Of a stretch of DNA of 64,000 nt, positions 49,037 through 59,721 are shown piece by piece; the first letter of the stretch is position 1; each line of letters starts with the position of its first letter. This DNA is from Trametopsis cervina (Eukaryota; Basidiomycota; Agaricomycetes; Polyporales; Irpicaceae). The translations under genes and the position numbers were made by a program. The notes below the pieces were generated by a model. The model searched no databases. It saw only the letters and a program-made list of their open reading frames with translations, and was not told the origin of the DNA. The stretch spans positions 1,546,329 through 1,610,328 of the forward strand of contig MU278348.1 of the NCBI GenBank assembly GCA_022385755.1, written 5' to 3'.

Positions 49037-51972
49037 ATGCCCACTAAACGTCAGCGGGCACTTTCCAGGTCGGACTGGGCGGATGAACAACCATCCAAGC
49101 GGCAACAACGAGAACCCATAAATATCGATGATGACGACGACTTGGAAGCCATTCTGGCTCAAATTAGAGAGCAAGAAGAGAGTGAAGCTCTTGCACGCAA
49201 GTTGCAGAACGAGTGGAATAATCCCACAAACACTGGCGAGAGCAGCCGTCAACGTCGTTCTCCCTCTCCTATCACATTTGTGAACAAAGAAAACACCACT
49301 TCCGAAGACGATGAGACACTAGCCAGGCGTCTGGCGGAAGAGTGGGCTAGGGAGGACAGCGCGGCAGTACACCAAGCTGCATCAGGATCGTCAGCCCCTC
49401 AGCCTGTGCAAACAAACCGTCAGCCTCTCTCAGCGTCCAAGAGAAAAGCTAAATCCCCAGCTGACACCCCCGCTGGAAAGCTGGAGTTTTGGCGGGAGTT
49501 CTTTGTGGGCTCACGGAATTGCACAGAGTGTGGCCATGAAATCCTTACCCCTCGCGGCTACGTACGCCCGTGTTCTGTCAATGCTTCCCACATATGCGAC
49601 TAACCTCCCCCAAGGTCACCTATACAAGCACAATACCTCCGCCGAGCTTGGTTACATTGCTACACGTGTCTTGTCCCAGCTGCGAAACAAATTTCTGTCG
49701 GGGCTGTGCTCGCATAGTTCCCTGCCCACCGTCTTGCAAGGGCAAGAGCCAGGACAAGAGCCCAGAGTGCCCAATTTTGACATGCTGCGCAGAAGGCTGT
49801 GCGATTGCTCTATTTGAAGCTCTTGGTGGGTTTGATAGACATTACCTCGGCGAACGCGCTACGTCCGACTTGCGCTCCAAGGAAGCTATGGCCAGCTACC
49901 GTCGATCCCAATCCGCTAGTGTCGGACCTGGTGGTACGGGGTATGGCACGGGCCGAGCTGAATCCTCCTATGGCGGACACAGTAGCAATCGTGGACATGG
50001 TCGAGGTCGCGGTCAGCGGAACGATCCGGAAGAACATGCTGCTGGAAAGCTACCGGACCTCGACGTACATGCCGATATGGTCGTAGTTCGTGCTCTGTCG
50101 ACTGTCACTTCACTATTACCAGCACCATACAGCGATTCTCCTGAAGAATTTGACATAATTCCGCATGAGTCAATCGCTGCACTGATACTGGCATCCCAGC
50201 TACCCGAACTTCTGGGATCGCTATTACGGAACGACTCTGTGACCGATTGGACCTCCCGCAGTGATGTATACAATGCCATGCTCAGCTTGTTACGTCGTAT
50301 GTCCGACTGTGAGCTCACACTAGAGGTCCGTCATCCATCCAGTCCTCGCTTACCGCAAGCTGATATACTATACAGGTATTGATTGGCCAGAGATATGAGA
50401 TGGAAAAGAGCGGTGGTATCGAGGAATGGATGTGGGGAGATGCAGACATCAGCTGGGCACGATCATCTACCACGGGCAATCTCGTACCTGTGAAACCACT
50501 GTACGCACATTTTCAGAAGCTCACGAAGCAATGTGAGACTTTCCTTTCCGGTGCCTCAAGAATGTTGGATAGTGGCCAAGAACCAACAGAAGACGTCGAA
50601 TCCCTCATCAAGAGTATGTCGTTATGTGGCGAAATAATTGCTGCTAGAGACGACCTGGAGCGGGCGATGAAAGCCCTTGGGAAAGACCCTGCGAAAGCGG
50701 CTGATATCCCTATTGAAGTCGACGCCGATGAGCCTGAACCGACTCGTATAAAGTCGATGCGAGCTAACTCGAGGAGGAAGGTCCAAGACAAGAAGGGTAA
50801 GACAGCCGAAAGGTCTGTTGAACTTGAAAGACGCTATGCGAAAGAGTGCGAACGCCTGGCATTTCATCATGTTGTATTCCCTCAAGAGAACGGTACATAT
50901 ACCACGTTCAACTACGCGAATCTCATCCAGTCGACCGCGAACGCAACGCGAAACCCCAAGGATCGGCTACATATGATCAAGGAGCTAGCTGTGATGGCGA
51001 CCAGCCTGCCGCCAGGCGTGTGGGTGCGTGTGGACGAGGTACGAAACGATGCGCTGTAAGCTGTTGTAGTTATATGTTCTGTATGTATTTCATTAACCAT
51101 TGTCTAGTAAGGTCATGATTGCAGGTCCAGAAGGCACACCTTATGCGGGTGGGCTGTTCGAATTCGACTGCTTCCTCACGCTGGAGTACCCGAACAAGCC
51201 ACCCCTCATGCACCTGCGTACGACCGGCGGCGGGTCCGTGAGATTCAACCCGAATCTCTACAACAACGGCAAGGTGTGCTTGTCTCTGCTTGGAACATGG
51301 CAGGGAAGGTGCGGTTTCTGCCCTCGGTTTGCAAGATAGTCTCTCTGACTAATAATCCTGCTATAGACCAGAGGAACAGTGGTCGCGGAACTCGACGTTA
51401 CTACAGGTTCTGGTGTCTATACAAAGCATGATTCTGATTGATCTTCCCTTCTTTAACGAGTACGCATGACCCCATAAGTCTTCTACATGCTGCCCCACTG
51501 TACTAACGACAACGATTCTCTTAGACCAGGATACGGTCAGGCAAAACCCAACCACCCGCCGAGTATAGAGTACAACAAAAACATCAGCATGCAAACGGTA
51601 CGTTGGGCAATGGTCGAATGGCTGAAGGACGAGCACAAGGATAGTATATGGGCTGTACGTCTCCCTTCACTTTGTTCACATCGTCCGCCTTAAGCTTACC
51701 GCAAGTTCTCTGCATAGGATGTCATCAAGACACACTTCAGCATTCGCGCCGAAAGGATAAGAGCCGACATCCAGAAGTGGATCGTGGAGGAACCGCGCAT
51801 TCTGTCATACGTGCCGACTTCTGGCGGAATGTATGGTCAAGCTGCGGGAATGGGCTATGGGTCGGGCAGCGGGGTTATGACCCAACCAATTGCGCCGCTC
51901 TCGTCAATGAACCTGTTGAACGAGTTTGAACGGGGGTTGGAGAAGGTAGCAGCGTGGGATGTATCGAGTTGA
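49037..51972 (+). CDS. Large Cys-rich / ubiquitin-conjugating (UBC) domain protein
   Basis: Seven exons: 49037-49561, 49615-50325, 50376-51055, 51108-51308, 51367-51459, 51525-51654, 51718-51972; 864 aa. The UBC core spans about residues 560-800 and is of the large BIRC6/UBE2O type: [20 protein letters not shown], then [19 protein letters not shown] with active-site Cys696, then the helix [19 protein letters not shown]. The N-terminus has two ubiquitin-interacting-like helices ([11 protein letters not shown] and [13 protein letters not shown]). A cysteine cluster (CTECGHEI, later [12 protein letters not shown] and CCAEGC) looks zinc-binding, like an IBR module. A Gly-rich linker follows. It probably joins ubiquitin to a substrate as a combined E2/E3; that is inference. 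The reading frame is supported by phase at all six introns. Confidence 0.87.
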
Positions 51973-52388
51973 GTGTTCATAAAATACTTGGTGGGTCGGA
52001 CCACTCTTGTCCGGCTGTGAGGCCAGTTTCGAATATTGTAAAACGAGTAAATTCTCGTTGTTTTGTTTACCTCGGTGTTGCTAGATGTTGTTTTACTAGC
52101 CACGTACCTCGCCCGGGATCGATCCCGTAGTGGGCGTGTATGTACGGTCCATTTGCTGTCACCATTGCTCTGCGCCTTCCCCTACAAGGGTTTGTAAATC
52201 GCTATTCCATTTCATAAAACACCATTCGTTACGCCACATTAGGGTGTTAAGCTGTCTCCTGCGACCTTGTGGTATCATTCAACCTTTGTTCCCCCACATT
52301 GCCCCACTCCCGTCGTATCCTCATTACATTTGCTTTATGATAAACCAAAGCGTGTCTTCGTTGATTAGGTAGCCACATCTGACAAGTA
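51973..52388. other. Convergent 3' intergenic region
   Basis: 416 bp between the stops of the UBC gene and the cation transporter. It contains a perfect 14-bp palindrome CGGGATCGATCCCG at 52114-52127. Nothing else seen. Confidence 0.5.
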
Positions 52389-54189
52389 CTATACCGTCTT
52401 CCTGTGTTCCTATTCGATGGTAAATATATGCATGAGATCCAGTAGCCACCGACTGAATGACAAGGTACCAAGGGACTTACAGGCGTATGTGTCGTCTCAT
52501 GATCCACGTGCACGAACGCCCTCCCCACGTTCGGTAACACCTCGATCTTGTCTTGCAGCTGCTGGCTCAGATCGTGAGCTTTCCACAACGGCGTGTTCGC
52601 GTCCATCACGACGTCAATTTCGACAAAGTAATCCGGTCCACTCTGTGAACGGGAGATGTCAGGCTACCGGCAAGAATGATAAAGGGGGAATGTAGACGTA
52701 CGTGATATGCGCGGACGGTATCCACTTTCTCAATCTCATCCGAGAATGTCGTCGCCTTGTAAGTAATCAGCTGCACAAAGTCGTGCGGCGCCGATTTCCC
52801 TGCCAATAGCTCGAACTGTTTGTATATGGTTCGTCCCCAAGCTACGATTACTCCTGCTGCTATCTGTAATGAAGGGATAGGGTGAATATAGTGACATCAA
52901 AGAAGCTGTCGACCTTACAATGATTGCTCCCATAGGATCCAAGACTATCCGCATACATTCGTTCATGAGCACAGACTCCCTGAAAATATCCTGACGAAAT
53001 AGAACTTACACCACCTCAGCTTACTACCACCCGCACTCATCAGCAAACCGAACCCGTTAATGAACAGGTCGTTCCGGTGGTCCTCCCACAGCACTTCAAC
53101 CTGGCTGCTCGCCTTCCGCAGCGGAAGGCAGTACAGGAAGAGCAGAAACTTCGCACCGAGGGCTGCGGCCACTGCGATCAAGGATGGAATGTGCAGCGCA
53201 TTGGTGTCCGAACCGGATTTGTGGGTGACGATCGTGCGAAACGATTCAACTATGACCACAAGGTTCACGGACCCCATACTGCACAGCAGCGATAACGCCT
53301 ATTAGAGGCATGAAGTTGTGAAAGGCGGGGAAACACATACAGGAAGCCTGCGGATATCTGTTAGAGGCATGGTACAAAGTGTGAGTTGAGGACATACCGT
53401 AAACAATATTGCCGATGGTCTCCAGTCTTGTGCCTCCGACGGGCCACCTGTTCATGTCCATTCGGGTGGCTTTTTTGTGCAGCCATAGCAGAAGAATGTT
53501 ACTTCCGATGTCAAACACCGAATCAATACCCGTTGCAAGCAGCGACAGCGAGAGCGACGAGATAGCGGCATATACTACGGGGTGGAGGAAGTGTTAACGG
53601 GTTGACGGTGGAGCGATGAATGACTGACGCTGAAGGACACATAAACTGAAGTTAGCGATGAGACTCGCCCAAACGGCAATTTTGATCTGAGCTACGTGAG
53701 ACCAGGATACATGTGGCAGCGATTGTATGCGTACCGGTAGTTTAGAAGCAGCTTCTTCTACTCTAGCATCTTCCGTGTGTTCTTCCATAGGCTTGAGAAG
53801 CGAGGTGATCAACTACCCCGAGTTACACGACGTCAGTGGCAGAGCACGGGGCGGTGTTGTATGTCTGCGCACCTCATTCTGTCGTCTGTGGTACGACGCC
53901 AGGCGTTTTCCTTGCTTGCGCTTGCGGAGGTCGTTGAGCTCCTCTTCGGTCTTGTAACTATTGCGCATGTCGAACGGGTCGGCGTGGAGATCCAGGCTTT
54001 TGGGCGACCCCTCTACGTCCTTTCCAGGGCTATCATGCGCTGTCCCCTCGGTGTTCTACCAGGTACGTGAGGCGTTGCTGAGTAGGATTCACGAGACAGT
54101 GAGCAACAGTGGCCACTCACGATAGAAGGTCTGGCGTCCATCGGGCGGACCGAGAGGGTGTGGTCCTGTGTGGACTCGACAACGACCAT
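52389..54189 (-). CDS. Cation diffusion facilitator, manganese type
   Basis: Eleven exons: 54189-54121, 54055-53873, 53812-53735, 53686-53629, 53574-53398, 53347-53341, 53278-53010, 52944-52919, 52863-52702, 52642-52481, 52409-52389; 403 aa. CDF carriers export divalent cations in exchange for protons. Six membrane segments lie between residues 110 and 315. The metal sites in the second and fifth are both DxxxD (Asp147/Asp151 in GIDSVFD; Asp257/Asp261 in WEDHRND), the pattern of Mn-transporting members, not the HxxxD of Zn types. RWPVGGTRLETIGNIVYGFL is conserved in this group. The cytosolic C-terminal domain has YFVEIDVVMDANTPL and FVHVDHETTH. The basic N-terminal region holds RKRKQGKRLASYHRRQ, also typical. 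The sixth exon is 7 nt. Confidence 0.88.
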
Positions 54190-55565
54190 AAAGAGTCCGT
54201 GGAGGAGAAGAGGACTGGCGGAGTTTTGTTGAGAGACGAGTGAATGTGTGAGAACGATGCATGGCTGGGATGGAGAGGACACAAAATGTTGCACTCACGA
54301 ATAAACGATATTATATGGCACAGGGTCCGAGGGAGTGGTACGCTGGGTTCCGGAGTGTTGGTTCCCACTCTATTGGTAACAACATCTTAAGAACGGGATC
54401 TCGGTCGTATGCCAATCACAGGCGCGCACACACCTTTGGCTACTTGTCGTCGTGCTCGTTTTATGTGCCAACAATGCACTCACTGACGGGGGCGATGGGG
54501 GATAAGAGTAGCACGACCTTGCCGCTTGGAGCTTGGGGTCCTAACCCGTCTGACATCGAAAATCGTTTACTCCGACGGGAACTTGCCGGTTGCGGTTGCT
54601 TATCACCTTGCGCTTGGCGCGAAGCGAGCAGAGAGTTCGCACGGGAGGAAATCGCGCAAGGTGCACTCAGCGATGCCAACAAGAACTTTGGATGGCATTC
54701 TGTAAGTCAGAGTGGAACAGTGACATATTGGTCGCAGGATCATGAGAAAGGTTTCTCGAGCGTAGGAACGTGACAATTATCAGATAAGATAATACACCTC
54801 CGGATCAGGTGCGTGACCCCGGGTGCCTGTCATATTCTCACACGCCGCTCTTCTTCTTGCCATTACGTTGCCGCACGGGCGCCGTCCGCCTTCACGTCCA
54901 CCCTCATCGTCCGCGGAGTAGGTGACCACCTCCAGCTACTACCACCGTAAACTACTCGCCTGGTCATTCACTCGCTTCAAATGTCTGTCGCAGCTGGCCT
55001 CGCGCCATTGCTTGTTTTCTTTGCTATCCTACTGTGAACATCATTCCCCATTCTGAACAAAGATCATCCTCAGGCTCACCCAGACTTTTCTGCTCGTTAG
55101 CTTCGCAGCTCTCGTGTGGTGCATGATATCTTCATGTTTGGGCCAGTCTTTAGGCGACCTCTGGCACGCACTTACGCTCAGTGCCAATTCTGGAAACGGT
55201 AGACCATGGAGGCGCGGAAGGGAGGGCTGGATGGAGCCAGAGTATGAGATGGAAACAAGAGGAAGGGGGAGGTTTGCGTGATAGACATGCAACGAAGAGG
55301 GTCTGTGACGTACGTATGTGGCTCCCACTAATGTCCTAGCCGCGCCCATTTCTACCATATTATGTGGTACGTGTCGCACGTACTTCTAACCGTATTTGTA
55401 TACTCATTGTGATCAAATAGCAGCAGCACTGAAAAGTACTTTACAGTCCCATGAAGATGTTCATACAGTCAATAGCTTTTATGTTAATGGGAGCTCGTCC
55501 CTCTCACGAGCAACACGTGGCGACACGCTTCTCACCCTCGTCTCCAACTAACCCTGTCAGCTTCT
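54190..55565. other. Intergenic region with one candidate small gene
   Basis: About 1.4 kb from the transporter start to the aldo-keto reductase stop. It holds the transporter promoter and a possible small membrane-protein gene at 54981-55281. A 170-codon plus-strand frame at 54261-54773 is open but has no motif, and its composition does not look coding. Confidence 0.4.
54981..55281 (+). CDS. Possible small membrane protein
   Basis: Two exons, 54981-55033 and 55074-55281, joined by a 40-nt intron with a TTCTGAAC branch-like site, give 86 aa. Residues 1-40 are almost entirely hydrophobic (GLAPLLVFFAILLLTQTF, then FAALVWCMISSC), enough for one or two membrane helices. A polar tail follows with RRGREGWMEPEYEMETRG. 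I do not recognise a family. The intron is short and no upstream promoter motif was seen, so the model is tentative. Confidence 0.4.
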
Positions 55566-57448
55566 TCACTTCCCAAGATTGTCCAACGCCGGCCTCCCAA
55601 ACGTCGGCTGTGTACAAGGTTAGTTACCAACCACGCCCATCTCACATGGCCGGACTTGGCTTACCAGCGCTCCAGGTCGGTTCCCCAGAATATTTTCCAC
55701 CTTTTTCAGAACCTCTGGTGTAAGCTTTGGGATAACTTCCAAGGCTCTCAAGTTGTCTAGAACTTGTTCAGGCTTCGATGCGCCAAGAATGACGCTTGAC
55801 GTTGCTCGGCGTACTGCTACCCAGGCGAGCGCGAGATGGTGTACGCCGCACCCCAATTCTACATGAATGGTGTCAGCCTTGTAAACGTAAACGTTCGCGC
55901 GTATTCTCACCTGTCTCAGCGAGCTGTTCTAGCCGCTTCACCGTGGCCAATCGTTGCTGTCCTTCGGGGGTGGCGAACCCATCAATAGTACTTTTGAACG
56001 TGCCACCGTGCAACGCGAGGCGTGACGAAGCGGGTATGCCGTTAGTATACTGTATTGGTGAGATGGTCAGTAAGCTACAACTGATATGAATGATAATATA
56101 GGCTTCAGGACATGCCGAAATCTTGTTATATCAAGGCAAGGAATGATCATTACCGACCTTGCCTGTGAGCAAACCACCTGCCAAAGGCGACCATACGGTC
56201 GTACCGAGATCGTACCGCTCATACAGCGGCCTTCATGACGCACTATTAGCCAATACGTTCTCAAGGTCAAGGCAGCAGGCTTTTCTGCTTACAGGTATTC
56301 CCTCTCAGGACGCTCCCGGTGAAGCATGCTAACCAAAGCTTCTTGTCAGCCTCCGATCGAAGATTTTGAACAGACCGTGACATAAAACAGGGGCCACCTT
56401 CGTGGTTCTCCCGAGCCGAAGGAATGATGAAGAAAGAGCGGCTTACTGGTGTTGACATTGTTCTGCGATAGGAGCTATGAGACCCAGGCGCGTCGAGACG
56501 TCTAGATCCCCCGTGGCGGTTGTCAGCCCAAGTTCAATGTTCGGTGCGGAAGTGTGACGTACGGTGCGCCTCCTCGATGTCACGGGCTGACCACTCCGAC
56601 GTGGCCCAATAGAACGCCTAGTTAAGGACGACGTGAATGGATAGCCGCAATTCGCCAACCGAGAAAGAACATACCCAACCCTTTTGGATGACGAAGTTGA
56701 AGGCGCGCACGATCTCTTCCATTAGAACTAGGTGTGAACATGAACGGGCGATTTGTGAGCTGCCAGGAGGAATAGTATACAACGGGCAGACTCCCTTACC
56801 GGTGTAGTCGGGTACATGAGCGAAAATGACGTCGACGTAGTCAAGCTGGAGGCGGTCGAGCGACTCGCGAGTGCCTTCAATAATACTATGTCGCGTTGGA
56901 CAAGGTCAAAGTCGGAGTTAATAGAGAGCGAACGCACTGTTTGCGCGACAGCCCCATGTCGTTCGGGCCTTCCCTTGTTCCGAAGAAGATCTTCGTAGTA
57001 ACGATAATGTCTGAACGTCGGAGGTTCAGGTCCTTGATCGCTTTCCCCCTTGCACACGATGTAAGTCTATACCATTGCAAGCTACGCTATAATCGACCAA
57101 CATAGCGATTTCAGACTGTCCCTTGTTATAGCCTTCGGCAGTGTCGAACATGTTGATGCCGTTGTCGAACGCGACTTGCATGATATCCTACGCGATGAAT
57201 TGATCGAGTGAACGCTTGATCTTCAGTGTGTACAGAACGTACGAACCTTGACGGAATCTCCGGTTACGCTCTCTCCGAGTGTGAGCCCTATCATGCTTTA
57301 GTTTTACTATTGCGCTTCACAAAATATAGACCTCACATCCTCCTAACGAGAACAACGGCACCCGTAACCCGCTCGAACCGAGTCGACGAAAGGGCATGCC
57401 CTTCGTGGAGTATTCGCGATATACCTCGGTGTCAGCGTGTGAGGCCAT
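55566..57448 (-). CDS. Aldo-keto reductase, voltage-gated K+ channel beta-subunit type
   Basis: Thirteen exons: 57448-57337, 57287-57247, 57187-57102, 57048-56938, 56885-56800, 56727-56675, 56617-56563, 56501-56447, 56328-56293, 56230-56158, 56049-55911, 55858-55665, 55607-55566; 360 aa. NAD(P)H-dependent TIM-barrel reductase. The start has [21 protein letters not shown]. The catalytic tetrad is visible: Asp66 and Tyr71 (NMFDTAEGY), Lys99 (VTTKIFF) and His140 (FAHVPDY). [32 protein letters not shown] and [16 protein letters not shown] are typical of the AKR6 (Kv-beta) group. The physiological substrate is unknown. The last exon ([13 protein letters not shown]) is preferred over reading through, because it restores a family-like end. 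TATA-like sites lie 180-210 bp upstream. Confidence 0.9.
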
Positions 57449-57656
57449 AAAAATAAGTGTGATTTCGGGTTGTACCAGGGCAAGTCCAGCCGGTGTATTC
57501 TTATAGGGTCCTTATGCAGGCACAGTGTCCCAGTATGCTCAGATGCACTGAGAAGGATAACGAGTTGCTCTCCCTGGTACACTCCACCCCGTGGTATGTC
57601 ATCTGAGCATAGCGTGCGAGAAATTGAATATTTATACGTGCAATACACCTGCCTCG

Positions 57657-57664
57657 CTTTTATA
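57657..57664 (-). promoter_or_regulatory. TATA box of the aldo-keto reductase gene
   Basis: CTATAAAA read on the minus strand, about 210 bp before the ATG at 57448; a second TATAAATA lies about 30 bp closer. Either could be used. Confidence 0.4.
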
Positions 57665-57699
57665 GACAAGGCAAACCATGCAGAAACATTGCAAAGTAG

Positions 57700-58146
57700 G
57701 GAAGTCACTGCGGTGGCTCTCAAAGATCGAAGACGCGGTCCCGTGACTACGCCGAATGTTTGGGCGCTACGGGCGCGACGCGTTTCTGCCGCGACTTCCT
57801 GCCATGCATCGGTCAGCCTCACCTGGATATCTTCCTCCAAGAATTCGATGACTCCTGTTTACAAGAGAAAGTATGCTTCTTATCATATGCGAACGTACTT
57901 TAGCCTCTGAATTGCGGCAAGAAGCTGCGATTCGGATGCACGAACACGACATACCACAGCTAACACCCAAGATTTGCGCCAGCCTCCTCAATGTTCCAGG
58001 TTCTAGATGCTGCAAGACAGGGGCAATGAGAGCTTCTTAACACATGCGAAAGAATCGAAAGTGGTTGGTTGCATGTGAATTTGAAGTTCAGCCAATGAAC
58101 GTGCAGGACATACCGAAATGCGGGGGCTTACACTGCGGAAACTCAT
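57700..58146 (-). CDS. Possible small gene of unknown function
   Basis: Candidate exons 58146-58134, 58035-57955 and from 57854 leftwards keep phase. The resulting peptide starts MSFRKALIAPVLQHLEPG and continues LRRLAQILGVSCGVIEFLEE, then DIQVRLTDAWQEVAAETR. It looks like a helical protein with regular leucines, perhaps a histone-fold or coiled-coil type, but I do not recognise it. The 3' end is unresolved: the frame stays open into the aldo-keto reductase gene, so another intron near 57825 or 57770 is likely. The left limit given is approximate. Confidence 0.35.
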
Positions 58147-58180
58147 TCGAGGCAGCCGAGTATTGGAGGCTCGCAGGGCG

Positions 58181-58188
58181 TATAAATA
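58181..58188 (+). promoter_or_regulatory. TATA box of the secreted repeat protein gene
   Basis: TATAAATA about 140 bp before the ATG at 58321, followed by a C/T-rich leader. The layout matches the priA-like gene and suggests strong or regulated expression. Confidence 0.5.
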
Positions 58189-58320
58189 CTGGCTTCAATC
58201 TGCTAAGTATTCTCTATCTCTCTGTCTTCTGCTTTAACGGTCTGGCACCACTCTCATATCGAATAGCTCCTACAAACTCTCTTACTCTCTACCCCACTTC
58301 TCTCTCAATCTCTTAACAAC

Positions 58321-59334
58321 ATGCGTGTCTCTACCAGCTCTGTGTTCCTTGCTGCATTGGCCAGCTCTACTTCCCTCTCCCGCTTCGTCAACGCAGCTCC
58401 TGCACCCGCCACCGACTCTATGTCTGCGACATCTGAGCCGGCCGCTGCACCTGCTCCCCCCGCCGCTCCCAGCGTCCCCGACCTCTCCTCTATCCTGAAC
58501 AGCCTTCCCTCCCCGCCTTCTCGTCGAGATCACTACACGTCATCTGAGCCTACCCACCTCAACGCACGTCAACTCGACCCCATCCTCGCCCTTCTATCCC
58601 CCATTTTCGACACACTATGCGATCTCCTCGGTCTCAGCAAGAATGCCTCTGCAGCCAGCGTTCTCTCGGCCGCCCAGCAGCTCCCCGATGACCAGCGCGA
58701 TAAGGTGAACAGCCTCTTGAATAACATCAAGGCCGGTCTCCCTGTCTCCCTTCCTGTCCCTCCTCCTACCGATAATGGCACTGGTCCCCAGCAAGGCAAC
58801 ACCAGTACAGCCCCTTCCGGCACCAACCAAACTTCGCCTTCTGATCATAAACGGCGAAGCAAGCCTGACTGGCCGCAACACGCGAACGACCCTCAAGGCG
58901 ACTTCATTCCTAATCTGTTCGACACTGTTCCCTCTGTCGGCGCAGCCGGCCTACCAGTCGCCCCACCTACTCCACCCAATCTCCCAGTCACCCCGCCTAG
59001 TCTCCCAGTCACCCCGCCTAGTCTCCCAGTCACCCCGCCTAGTCTCCCAGTCACCCCGCCTAGTCTCCCAGTCACCCCACCCAGTATCCCAGTTACCCCT
59101 CCATCCGGTCTTCCAGCAGGTCTTCCGGCTGGATTGCCTGTCTCTATTCCTGGCGCCCCTCAAGGCAACAGCAATTCTTCCTCTACCGCGCCTTCCCCTC
59201 CAGTAGCAGCTCCTGTCGCTGCTCCCGCTCTTCCAGTCGGCGGGAGCCCCTTCTCCCCTCCCCTCCCTCCGAACCCGCCCAACACTCCAGCACAGGCGTC
59301 CTCGGCCTCTATGGGAGCTTCCCCGCTGTTCTAG
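58321..59334 (+). CDS. Secreted Pro-rich protein with tandem repeats
   Basis: Single exon, 337 aa. Residues 1-26 look like a signal peptide (VFLAALASSTSLSRFVNAAP, cleavage after an Ala). The middle (about 75-140) is helical and may be a small folded region: LDPILALLSPIFDTLCDLLG. It is followed by a Thr/Ser/Asn-rich part with NxS/T sites and a basic patch (HKRRSKPDWPQH). Residues about 221-256 are heptad-like repeats of LPVTPPS. The C-terminal part is Pro/Ala/Ser-rich without a clear GPI signal. No family recognised; a cell-wall or extracellular role is inferred. The repeat is encoded by perfect 21-bp units and may vary between strains. Confidence 0.78.
   Translation: MRVSTSSVFLAALASSTSLSRFVNAAPAPATDSMSATSEPAAAPAPPAAPSVPDLSSILNSLPSPPSRRDHYTSSEPTHLNARQLDPILALLSPIFDTLCDLLGLSKNASAASVLSAAQQLPDDQRDKVNSLLNNIKAGLPVSLPVPPPTDNGTGPQQGNTSTAPSGTNQTSPSDHKRRSKPDWPQHANDPQGDFIPNLFDTVPSVGAAGLPVAPPTPPNLPVTPPSLPVTPPSLPVTPPSLPVTPPSLPVTPPSIPVTPPSGLPAGLPAGLPVSIPGAPQGNSNSSSTAPSPPVAAPVAAPALPVGGSPFSPPLPPNPPNTPAQASSASMGASPLF
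58981..59106 (+). repeat. 21-bp tandem repeat inside the secreted protein gene
   Basis: Four perfect copies of a 21-bp unit starting CTCCCAGTCACCCCGCCTAG at 58981, 59002, 59023 and 59044, then a copy with two changes at 59065 and a degenerate copy at 59086. Each unit encodes LPVTPPS, so copy-number change keeps the frame. Confidence 0.9.
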
Positions 59335-59721
59335 GAGCATCTACTATCTCTTGGTCTCTACCACCATGCCCACTTTTCTCCTCTGTTTCTTTTAGTCTCG
59401 ACTCATTGTGCAACCTTCTCGCCTCATTGTGTAACCTTCTCGACTCATTGTGCAACTTTCTCGGATACTTTTTTCTTACATTCTCTTCATCGTCTAATAG
59501 CGCACTCCACTTCCTTTTCCCATCATTTGTAACGCGCATTCACCAGTAACTGTAACCACAGTAGTTTCGAATCACTATCATCGCATTGGTCTCTGAACAC
59601 TAGTCTGAATTGAGCGAAACCGAGCACAATAGCTTCAGAAGAGGAGCAACTCTGAGTATAATGCACAAGCTCTTAATGGCTTTAAAATCACACTTCTTCT
59701 TGGTTTGTACACAGTGAATAT
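59335..59721. other. Convergent 3' intergenic region
   Basis: 387 bp between the stops of the secreted protein and the quinone oxidoreductase genes. Contains a three-copy 21-bp repeat at 59396-59458, just after the secreted protein gene. Otherwise T-rich 3' UTR-like DNA. Confidence 0.5.
59396..59458. repeat. Three-copy 21-bp repeat in the 3' flank
   Basis: Units begin TCTCGACTCATTGTGCAACC at 59396, 59417 and 59438, with one or two differences each. Located in the probable 3' UTR of the secreted repeat protein. Confidence 0.85.

Larger units (their letters stand above)
57449..58320. other. Intergenic region between divergent genes
   Basis: Contains TATA-like sites for the aldo-keto reductase (near 57628-57665, minus strand), a TATA box for the secreted repeat protein near 58181 (plus strand), and a possible small gene on the minus strand between them (57700-58146). 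Confidence 0.5.

Noticed and set aside
52114..52127. Perfect 14-bp palindrome CGGGATCGATCCCG
   Set aside because: Single occurrence in a convergent 3' region, too short to claim as a terminator, attachment site or mobile-element end.
54261..54773. 170-codon open frame on the plus strand
   Set aside because: No family motif, a composition unlike the neighbouring genes, and the same stretch is open on the other strand; best seen as chance in the transporter's upstream region.
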